Assembly: GCA_027022125.1 (NCBI GenBank) | Contig: JALVZI010000028.1 | Span: 1-5,287 of the forward strand | DNA length: 5,287 nt | Direction of reading: 5' to 3' | Source: Anaerolineae bacterium | Lineage (GTDB): Bacteria > Chloroflexota > Anaerolineae > 4572-78 | Shown: piece after piece, positions 1-5,287 of the stretch | How positions within the stretch are numbered: position 1 is the first letter of the stretch | Layout: each line of letters starts with the position of its first letter | Made by a program: the position numbers and the translations under genes | The notes under the pieces: model-generated | Databases searched by the model: none | What the model was told of the DNA's origin: nothing | The model's input: the letters and a program-made list of their open reading frames with translations, nothing else

Positions 1-1
1 C

Positions 2-76
2 ACCGCTACGCCCACCATCACGCCCACCCCGACATCATCGGCGCAGCCCACCCCAACACCCACACCGATTAAATAG
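2..76 (+). CDS. C-terminal tail of upstream gene, Pro/Thr-rich (5' end outside window)
   Basis: Reading from position 2 gives 24 residues ending in TAG at 74-76. The residues are a Thr/Pro alternation (TATPTITPTPTSS, then AQPTPTPTPIK). Low-complexity Pro/Thr runs of this kind are common as linkers or C-terminal extensions of exported bacterial proteins, and such proteins often sit beside other surface proteins. The other two frames look less natural: frame 1 is His-rich and ends at the TAA at 70-72. The function of the upstream protein cannot be told from this tail. Its stop overlaps the Shine-Dalgarno-like AGGAGG of the next gene and lies 23 bases before that gene's ATG, which suggests an operon and possibly translational coupling. 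The main doubt is that short low-complexity sequence can look coding by chance. Confidence 0.65.
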   Translation, partial: TATPTITPTPTSSAQPTPTPTPIK

Positions 77-93
77 GAGGGGTTTCAGGCAGG
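75..93 (+). promoter_or_regulatory. Ribosome binding region of the large Ig-repeat gene
   Basis: Two purine-rich stretches precede the ATG at 100. AGGAGG at 75-80 is a perfect Shine-Dalgarno core, but 19 bases separate it from the ATG, longer than usual. AGGCAGG at 87-93 is a weaker match with an ordinary spacing of 6 bases. The first overlaps the TAG stop (74-76) of the upstream gene, so ribosomes finishing that gene could re-initiate here. No other ATG, GTG or TTG in the same frame lies between the in-frame TAA at 70-72 and position 100, so the start choice does not depend on which stretch is used. Confidence 0.6.
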
Positions 94-99
94 TTTGTT

Positions 100-240
100 A
101 TGACCCACAAAACCACACCTCGGAAACCGCATAGCATCTATCAAAGCGTCCTCATCCGAGTGGCGCTTTCTATCATCATTTCCATCGCCCTGCTGACCGT
201 TTCGCTGGCACTGCTGATTGGCGTTTCGCCGGCGCAGGCA
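100..240 (+). other. Signal peptide coding region (residues 1-47)
   Basis: The N-terminus is long and basic (MTHKTTPRKPHS, plus Arg20). It is followed by an uninterrupted hydrophobic stretch at residues 21-42, rich in Leu, Ile, Val and Ala, then SPAQA before Gln48. AQA|Q fits the A-x-A rule of signal peptidase I, with cleavage after residue 47. There is no lipobox cysteine, so it is not a lipoprotein. Export by the Sec pathway is inferred. The positively charged leader of about 20 residues is somewhat long; an uncleaved signal anchor is a less likely alternative. Confidence 0.9.
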
Positions 241-3200
241 CAAACGGGAATGGAAATTGCCAAACGTGTGTCCACCGATACCGTCACTGCGGGAGATGCG
301 TTTCAATATACCATCGTGGTGACCAATAATACCGGCTATTCCGTGAATACTGTTGTCACCGACACCTACCCCACTATTGCCACCATTGTTGACCCCGGCA
401 CCGGCACGGTTTCCGATGGTGCTATCGTGTGGAGTGACACGATGGGCGACGGGGAAGTCCGAAATTATGTGTTTTCGGTGCAGGTAACCAGAGCCGGAGA
501 CGTGGTCAACGAAAATTACGAGGTTCGTTCCGGCAATAGCAGCACCTTTGGCGCGCCAGTGACCACCACAGTTGTGGCGGGTCCTCCCGCGCAGGTGATG
601 ATTTCCGCCGCGCCGAACCCCAACACGGCGGGCGAAACCACCGCCATCACCATCACGCTGGCAGACCAATATGGTAATACCATCCACACGGTCACACCTG
701 TCACCCTGACTTATGCTGCCGGTCGCATCAACGGCGACGATTCCGGCACACTGGTGACCGACACCGATGCCACCGGCGTGCTGGTGGTGGCGCTGGATGG
801 CATCACCCAGCCGAGCACCACCCGCGTTTGGGCGGAAGCGGGTGGTTTTTCCGATTATGTGGATGTGACATACACCCACGGACCTCCCGCCGCGATTGCG
901 CTGTCCATTTCTCCCGACACCATCCCCGCGCCGCCGGGCGGGCAATCGGCGCAGATTATCGCCGAGGTGACGGATGTGTATGGCAACCCCGATACCAGCG
1001 ACACAGTGGCATTCGATGCGTCGCTGGGTATTTTGGACATCACCAACGGCGGCGCGCTGAACACACTGGGGCGGGCGTATGCCACACTGGCGGGCAATCG
1101 CGTCGCCGGAACGGGGATTGTCACAGCGGCAGTGGGCGGGTTGGTGCAGACCGGCACGGTGACTCTCACCCCCGGTCCCGCCGAGCAGATTTTCATTTCC
1201 GCCAACCCGCTGACCATCCCCGTGACCACCGATGGCTCCGCCACCAGTGCCATCACCGCCACCGTGAAAGACCAATATGGCAATCCGGTGGAACCCACCG
1301 TGGTGACTTTTACCACATCGCTGGGCGCATTCAGCGGGGGAGCGAGCACCGTTACCGGAACTACCACCAACGGCGAAACTTTTGCCACGCTTGCCGCCGG
1401 AACGACTGCCGGATATGCGGCGGTCACAGCGCAGGTGGCAGATTTGCATCAAACCGAAAGAGTTTACTTTTCGCCCGATGCACCCGCTGCCGTGTCGCTG
1501 GCAGTTTCGCCCGCCGAAATTTACGCCGATGCCACCAGCACGGCGATGGTCACTGCCACCGTTTCCGACCGTTTTGGTAATTTGGTGGATGTCCCCGTGC
1601 CGGTAACCGTCACCACCGGATACGGCACGCTGGCGAATGGTTTGCTCACCACTGAAAACGGCGTGGCGACTACCACCCTGCGCAGTTCCACCGATTTGGT
1701 CACTGACCCGCTGACCGTGACCGCTGAAAATATCATCACCCCGGCACACGCCACCGTTGATTTTGTGGTGGGTCCACCCACTGCCGCCGATATTTCACTG
1801 AATCCCACCGCGCCCATCACTGTGGGCATACCTGTCACGCTGACCGCCGTCGCCCGCGATATTGCCGGGCATCCCGTGCCCGCTGTGCCGCTGACGCTGA
1901 CCACATCGCTGGGGTGGCTGACACCCGATTCCGGCACGACCGATTCCGGCGGGCAGATACAACTCACGCTGGAATCCACCCGCACCGGTACGGCGAGTTT
2001 CGGCGCGAGCAGCGGCGGCGAACCGCTGTCCATTCAGGGCACATCCACCGCCGATTTTTTGCCCGATTCATCGGTGATGGTGGCGCTGACTGCCACTCCG
2101 TTGAGCGTGTATGCCGACGGCAGCAATACCGTTTCCATCGCCGGAACGCTGCTCGACCGTTTCGGCAACCGCACCCGCGAATCGGGTGTCACCCCGACAT
2201 TCACCACCACCCACGGCACGCTCGATGCACCGTCTGCCACCGACAGCAACGGGGTGGTCAATCGCACGCTCACCACCGATACATCGCTGGGGGACACGGT
2301 TGTTTCGGTGACGGATATGGTCACGCCGACCGCCATCACCATCAGTTTTACCACCGGACCCATCGCGCGGGCATATTTGGATGCCGCGCCGCCCGCCGTG
2401 ATTGCCGGAAATGCGGTCACGCTGCGCATCACCACCACCGATAGCGTTGACCATCCCCTGCCGAACCAAACTTTCGCCGTGACGCGCACTCTGGGCAGCA
2501 ATCCGCTGGCGTGCACCGCCACCGATGCAAACGGGGTACTGACCTGCGACAGTATCATTTTCACCCAAATTACCCATCCGCAAATTTATGTGGATGGCAT
2601 TTTGGCGCAGGGCGATACCATCACTGTTTCGCCCGCCCCGCTCGACCATATTGCCATCAGCCCGCGCAGTCACGATGACACCAACCCCATCGAAGTGACG
2701 GCGGGCGTGCCGTTCACGTTCACTGCGCAGGCATATGACCAATATGACAACCCCCGCTCCGATTCCATCACTTGGGCTGAACCATCGGGGCACGGCGGAA
2801 CCGGCACCATTTTGGATGGTGTGTTCACCGGTGAAAAAGCGGGCATTGTGCTGTTGAACGCCAGTGCTGCCGATGCGCCCGATTACACGTATGTGAATGT
2901 CAACGCCGGTCCGCCCGCGCGGGTGCGCATCACCCCCAACCCCGATACCGTTCCGGCGGATAATGCCAGCACATCCGATTTGACGCTGGAAATTCTGGAT
3001 GAATATGATAACCCGGTGGGCGAAGGGGTATATGTGTATGTGGAATCCACACTCGGCACGCTGGAAGGCACGCCGTTCACCGATGCCGACGGGCTGGTAC
3101 ATTACACCCTGCGATCCGGGCAGACGGGAGTCGCGGCAATCAGTGCGGCAGCCGGTCCCCCGCTGACCATCACCCCCGACAGCAACCCGTATGTGACATT

Positions 3201-5287
3201 TACCCCCGGCACGCCGCACCATGCCAGCATCAGCGCCACCACCACCGCCCTGCACGAATGGCAGGGCAGCACGCTGAAAGTTCACGCCAACGGGGTGGAC
3301 ACGGCAACGCTGCGCATCACCATTTTTGATGCACAGGGCAACCCGGTGGATGCCGGATACGCCGTCACTGTGGAATCATCGCCCGACACACTGTCCGGGT
3401 TCGGCACAACCGATGCCAATGGTGCAATTACCCGCACCATCGCCGCGCCGAGCACGGCGCAACCGGCGGTCATCACCGTGACATACCTGTCGCCGCTGCC
3501 GGTATATGGCGACAGCGTGGAATTTTTCGTCGGACCGCTTGACCGGGTGGACATCGAGCCGTCTGGTCCATATACCGTCACGGCGGGCGTGCCGACTCAA
3601 TTCACCGCGTATGGATATGATGAAGCCAATGCTGAAGTTCCGCCGGAAACGATGCACGCCTACATTTGGAGCCAGCAGCAAACGGGAACCGGTGATGGTG
3701 AATATGTCGCGGGAGAAACATCGCAGCAGGCGACATTTATGGGAACAACTGCGGGCACGGGTCCGCGGCTGACTGCGCTGGCGGATGACGGCGAAAGCAT
3801 AAAAGCGGGCACACTCGATTTGAGTGTGCTCCCCGCGCCGCCGATTACCGCTACCGCCATCGTCACCCCGCTGGCGGTGACAGTCGGCTATTCCAACCCG
3901 TTCACCATCACCCTGTTTGATATGACCGATGCGTTTGGCAATTCGCCGCTGGATGGCGAACCCATCACCGTGACGGTGTTCAGCCAGCCTGCCACCCGCA
4001 CGATGGTCGGTGCGGTGACGGGCGGGGTACTGCAAGTGACCGAAAATTCGACCATCCGTGCTGGAACATACACTTTCACCGCCGAAAGCGCCGCGGGCAC
4101 GATAGCCCTGTCCGGCACACAGACGGTCACATTTGCCCCCGGTGCGCCCGCCCGCGCGGAAGTGCTCGCCGCCGACCCCGCCCGCATCGTGGCGGATGGC
4201 GTCAGCACGGGCACGGTGGTTCTGCAATTGCAAGACCAATATCGCAATTCGGTGGGAGCCGGATTCACGCCGACCATCACCGCTTCCATCGGCACAATTC
4301 TGACCCCCGCCGCGCCCACCGATGCCAACGGCACAGTGACCCATACTCTGCAAGCCGGTTTCACAGTGGGCGATGTGATTTTCTATCTGGACGGGTTCCC
4401 CGCCGATGGCATCCCCGTTTCGCTCATTCCGGGACCGCCCGTTTCCGCAGTGGTCACGGCAACCACCACCACGCTCACCGTCGGCGGGGATATGGCACAA
4501 CTGGTGTTCGATGTGCGCGATGAATGGAATCATCCGGTGGGGGCGGATGCACCCATCACCCCGACCATCACCCCGTCGCTGGGCTGGTGGGACGGCGCAC
4601 GCACGCCATTCGGCGGGCTGGTCACGCAGACACTGCATTCGGGGCACACGGCGGGTATCGCTATTGTGGGTAGTCAGGGCATCACCGTTACCGGCGACAT
4701 AACCTACACCTTCCTGCCTGCCGCGCCCGCGCAAGTGCTGGTTCGCGCCAGCACCACCCCCATCACCGTGGGAAATACCATCACCGTTACCGCGTGGGTC
4801 AGCGATACCTATGGCAATGCCGCGTTCGGCGAACCGCTGACCGTCACCGCCGCACTCGGCGAATTTTCCGGCGGGACGACCACCATCACCGCCACCACCG
4901 ATGCGCGCGGAATGCTGACATTCACCCTCTATTCCGAAAAAGCCGGGCTGGAATGGTTGCGTTTCTGGGGCAGAGACGGGGAAGCGTCCGTGCTGGCTGC
5001 CTCCGATGACATCATTTTCGAGCCGGACGTGCCGCAAACGGTGGTCATCACCCCGACGGCGGCAACCGTGCGGGCGAACATCCCGCAACAGTTCACCGTC
5101 AGCAGTCTCGACCGGTTCGGCAACGCGGTGGATGATTGGGCACCCGTGGATTATCTGTGGCATCAAACCTCGGCGGTGGATGCCGCCGGTTATGGCACGC
5201 TCACTTCGGTGGGTGGGCACGCCCGCACGGTGGAATTTCTGCCGCAAATTGTCGGCGAAAACGTGTTGTATGCCACCGGCGGCATCC
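100..5287 (+). CDS. Giant secreted DUF11 / bacterial Ig-like (Big_1, invasin-type) repeat protein, 3' end outside window
   Basis: I translated this frame from end to end: it is open for 1,729 codons and leaves the window without a stop, so the true protein is longer. The order is a signal peptide (1-47), a DUF11-type domain (51-160) and sixteen Ig-like domains from residue 161 onward. Each Ig-like domain has a D-x-[YF]-[GD]-N-P-V-like motif about 30 residues in, usually a T-D-A-x-G turn near residue 65, and a Pro-rich hinge such as GPPA at the boundary. Known Big_1/invasin-type arrays form extended rod-like stalks on the cell surface and often carry adhesins. An adhesin or structural surface role is inferred; no ligand-binding or catalytic domain is visible. 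There is no N-terminal beta-barrel or LysM as in intimin/invasin, and no anchor is visible, so that must lie downstream. Composition is Thr-, Ala-, Val- and Pro-rich, with only two cysteines and six lysines after the signal peptide. The gene probably sits in an operon with the Pro/Thr-rich gene just upstream. Confidence 0.95.
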   Translation, partial: MTHKTTPRKPHSIYQSVLIRVALSIIISIALLTVSLALLIGVSPAQAQTGMEIAKRVSTDTVTAGDAFQYTIVVTNNTGYSVNTVVTDTYPTIATIVDPGTGTVSDGAIVWSDTMGDGEVRNYVFSVQVTRAGDVVNENYEVRSGNSSTFGAPVTTTVVAGPPAQVMISAAPNPNTAGETTAITITLADQYGNTIHTVTPVTLTYAAGRINGDDSGTLVTDTDATGVLVVALDGITQPSTTRVWAEAGGFSDYVDVTYTHGPPAAIALSISPDTIPAPPGGQSAQIIAEVTDVYGNPDTSDTVAFDASLGILDITNGGALNTLGRAYATLAGNRVAGTGIVTAAVGGLVQTGTVTLTPGPAEQIFISANPLTIPVTTDGSATSAITATVKDQYGNPVEPTVVTFTTSLGAFSGGASTVTGTTTNGETFATLAAGTTAGYAAVTAQVADLHQTERVYFSPDAPAAVSLAVSPAEIYADATSTAMVTATVSDRFGNLVDVPVPVTVTTGYGTLANGLLTTENGVATTTLRSSTDLVTDPLTVTAENIITPAHATVDFVVGPPTAADISLNPTAPITVGIPVTLTAVARDIAGHPVPAVPLTLTTSLGWLTPDSGTTDSGGQIQLTLESTRTGTASFGASSGGEPLSIQGTSTADFLPDSSVMVALTATPLSVYADGSNTVSIAGTLLDRFGNRTRESGVTPTFTTTHGTLDAPSATDSNGVVNRTLTTDTSLGDTVVSVTDMVTPTAITISFTTGPIARAYLDAAPPAVIAGNAVTLRITTTDSVDHPLPNQTFAVTRTLGSNPLACTATDANGVLTCDSIIFTQITHPQIYVDGILAQGDTITVSPAPLDHIAISPRSHDDTNPIEVTAGVPFTFTAQAYDQYDNPRSDSITWAEPSGHGGTGTILDGVFTGEKAGIVLLNASAADAPDYTYVNVNAGPPARVRITPNPDTVPADNASTSDLTLEILDEYDNPVGEGVYVYVESTLGTLEGTPFTDADGLVHYTLRSGQTGVAAISAAAGPPLTITPDSNPYVTFTPGTPHHASISATTTALHEWQGSTLKVHANGVDTATLRITIFDAQGNPVDAGYAVTVESSPDTLSGFGTTDANGAITRTIAAPSTAQPAVITVTYLSPLPVYGDSVEFFVGPLDRVDIEPSGPYTVTAGVPTQFTAYGYDEANAEVPPETMHAYIWSQQQTGTGDGEYVAGETSQQATFMGTTAGTGPRLTALADDGESIKAGTLDLSVLPAPPITATAIVTPLAVTVGYSNPFTITLFDMTDAFGNSPLDGEPITVTVFSQPATRTMVGAVTGGVLQVTENSTIRAGTYTFTAESAAGTIALSGTQTVTFAPGAPARAEVLAADPARIVADGVSTGTVVLQLQDQYRNSVGAGFTPTITASIGTILTPAAPTDANGTVTHTLQAGFTVGDVIFYLDGFPADGIPVSLIPGPPVSAVVTATTTTLTVGGDMAQLVFDVRDEWNHPVGADAPITPTITPSLGWWDGARTPFGGLVTQTLHSGHTAGIAIVGSQGITVTGDITYTFLPAAPAQVLVRASTTPITVGNTITVTAWVSDTYGNAAFGEPLTVTAALGEFSGGTTTITATTDARGMLTFTLYSEKAGLEWLRFWGRDGEASVLAASDDIIFEPDVPQTVVITPTAATVRANIPQQFTVSSLDRFGNAVDDWAPVDYLWHQTSAVDAAGYGTLTSVGGHARTVEFLPQIVGENVLYATGGI
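250..579 (+). other. DUF11-type domain (residues about 51-160)
   Basis: The segment starts with an AKRVS-x(5)-TAGD-x(3)-YTIVVTN pattern and continues with VVTDTYP at residues 105-ish upstream of Trp111 (IVWSD), GDGEV, and a closing alternating beta-strand pattern (YVFSVQV). This matches the usual DUF11 plan: a 'pG..v.YtitVtN' strand pair, a 'v.DtlP' strand, a conserved Trp, then a 'pGe...ftv.v' strand. DUF11 is an Ig-like beta-sandwich found in cell-surface proteins of many bacteria and archaea, generally without a known biochemical function. Only one copy is present, placed between the signal peptide and the Ig-like array. The family assignment is by pattern recognition and not by a profile search. 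Confidence 0.8.
2356..2637 (+). other. Ig-like domain 7, the only cysteine-containing domain
   Basis: Residues about 753-846 keep the Ig-like plan: a GPIA hinge, an AGNAVTL strand, D781-SVDHPL in the place of D-x-Y-G-N-P-V, and a TDANG turn at 808-812. Cys805 and Cys816 flank that turn, in the strands on either side (LACTATDANGVLTCD). They are the only two cysteines in all 1,729 visible residues. A disulfide across the turn is geometrically reasonable for two adjacent antiparallel strands. That bond is inferred and is not shown by the sequence. Confidence 0.75.
2638..2907 (+). other. Ig-like domain 8, Trp-type variant
   Basis: Residues about 847-936 open with a VTAGVPFTFTAQAYDQYDN pattern and then carry DSITWAEPSG where most domains have a 'VT.TTSLG' strand. 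A G-T-G-T-I-L-D-G-x-F stretch and an EKAG turn follow, and the TDANG turn is missing. The same layout (TAG-x-P-x-x-F-T, Trp near the middle, Gly-rich loop) recurs in domains 11 and 16. This resembles Ig-like families with an 'ITW...GTG.I...G.F.a..aG' core more than classic Big_1. At about 90 residues it is the shortest complete domain in the array. Confidence 0.65.
3532..3834 (+). other. Ig-like domain 11, Trp-type variant
   Basis: Residues about 1145-1245 start with GPLDRVDIEPSG and TVTAGVPTQFTAYGYDE. This aligns closely with the opening of domain 8 (PLDHIAISP, TAGVPFTFTAQAYDQ). The usual D-x-Y-G-N is degenerate here (D1174-EAN). A Trp lies in AYIWSQQQTGTGDGEYV, followed by a QATFMG strand and a TAGTGPRLTA strand. 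It belongs with domains 8 and 16. The shared PLD-plus-TAGVP opening suggests domains 8 and 11 are closer to each other than to their neighbours. Confidence 0.6.
5029..5286 (+). other. Ig-like domain 16, Trp-type variant, cut by the window end
   Basis: Residues about 1644-1729 begin VPQTVVITPTAATV, then IPQQFTVSSLDRFGN at 1661-1675 and VDYLWHQTS with Trp1687. A Gly-rich YGTLTSVGGH segment and VEFLP follow. The Trp in the middle strand, and a QFT in the position of domain 11's QFTA, place it with domains 8 and 11. Unlike domain 11 it keeps a full DRFGN motif. The domain is nearly complete at the window edge; whether more repeats, an anchor or a different module follow cannot be seen. Confidence 0.6.

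Larger units (their letters stand above)
580..5286 (+). repeat. Tandem array of sixteen bacterial Ig-like domains (Big_1 / invasin-D3 kind)
   Basis: Approximate domain starts by residue: 161, 261, 359, 461, 558, 657, 753, 847, 937, 1037, 1145, 1246, 1348, 1445, 1541 and 1644 (the last is incomplete). The Asp that opens the D-x-[YF]-G-N motif falls at 189, 292, 391, 490, 587, 686, 781, 880, 967, 1077, 1174, 1277, 1379, 1474, 1569 and 1671, a mean spacing of 98.8 residues, or about 296 bp. Motif variants include DQYGN (domains 1, 3), DRFGN (4, 6, 16), D-x-Y-D-N-P (8, 9) and D-x(3)-HP (5, 7, 14). The T-D-A-x-G turn is clear in domains 1 (TDATG), 7, 10 and 13 (TDANG), 9 (TDADG) and 15 (TDARG). 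Hinges include GPPA (before 1, 2, 9), GPPT (5), GPIA (7), GPLD (11), GAPA (13) and GPPV (14). The repeats are divergent in protein and DNA, so this is an old array and not a recent expansion. Confidence 0.9.

Noticed and set aside
77..99. Possible promoter or terminator between the two genes
   Set aside because: The gap is only 23 bases; it has no inverted repeat with a T-tract and no room for -35/-10 elements.
828..1580. Plus-strand open frame of 250 codons in another frame, and similar shorter ones such as 1914-2444
   Set aside because: They overlap the domain-coding frame completely. Their products are Arg/His/Cys-rich shadows of Thr- and Ala-rich codons.
85..1749. Long minus-strand open frame (554 codons), Gly/Arg/His-rich
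   Set aside because: It is in codon register with the real gene, and its end falls exactly on a sense TCA (85-87). The product is a low-complexity reversal of GCC/ACC/GGC codons with no domain pattern or signal peptide.
2068..3285. Long minus-strand open frame (405 codons)
   Set aside because: Same antisense register; it ends on a sense TCA codon at 2068. The sense frame here encodes Ig-like domains 6 to 10 without interruption.
3445..3460. Perfect 6-bp GCGCCG/CGGCGC hairpin with an AGCA loop
   Set aside because: It is inside the coding frame of domain 10, has no T-run after it, and is expected by chance in G+C-rich sequence.
3376..5247. Long minus-strand open frame (623 codons)
   Set aside because: It ends on the sense TCA at 3376. 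The gene uses no TTA or CTA and only three TCA codons (1795, 2068, 3376), which is enough to leave the register-matched antisense frame open by codon bias alone.
580..5286. CRISPR or other short-repeat array suggested by recurrent ACCACC/GCCACC and ACCGATGCC motifs
   Set aside because: The recurrences are in codon register, spaced about 296 bp apart or irregularly, and are explained by Thr/Ala codons and the TDANG turn of the Ig-like domains.
1..5287. An undescribed multi-gene system (defence, mobile element, biosynthesis)
   Set aside because: The window holds a single structural gene and a short tail of another. No enzyme, nuclease, transposase, toxin or RNA signature is visible.

Overview
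The window is almost entirely one very long plus-strand gene. It begins at the ATG at position 100 and is still open at the last base: 1,729 complete codons, no in-frame stop, 3' end outside the window. It encodes a secreted or surface-displayed repeat protein. In order it has a signal peptide (residues 1-47), one DUF11-type domain (about 51-160), and a tandem array of sixteen bacterial Ig-like domains of the Big_1 / invasin-domain-3 kind, about 99 residues each; the sixteenth is cut by the window edge. The long minus-strand open frames, and the other plus-strand frames, are shadows of this gene.

The first 76 bases are the end of a preceding same-strand gene in another frame. Its visible C-terminus is a Pro/Thr-rich tail ending in TAG. 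That stop overlaps an AGGAGG, and the big gene starts 23 bases later, so the two are probably co-transcribed. There is no room for a terminator or a full promoter between them.

Organism: moderately high G+C (roughly 60% by eye), strong preference for GCC/ACC/GGC/CTG codons, and no TTA or CTA codons in 1,729. A Pro/Thr-rich tail, DUF11 and long Big_1-like arrays are a combination familiar from Chloroflexota (Anaerolineae-like) and other environmental bacteria. This assignment is inference from style only; no marker gene is present.

Functionally, the protein looks like a long Ig-domain stalk of the kind found in adhesins. Its anchor and any ligand-binding tip lie downstream or are unknown. There is no intimin/invasin-type N-terminal beta-barrel or LysM domain, so surface attachment must work differently from those proteins. 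I see no enzyme, RNA gene, mobile element, CRISPR array or defence system. The points worth checking are the internal architecture (two domain subclasses, a single cysteine pair, very low lysine) and the complete downstream end of the gene.
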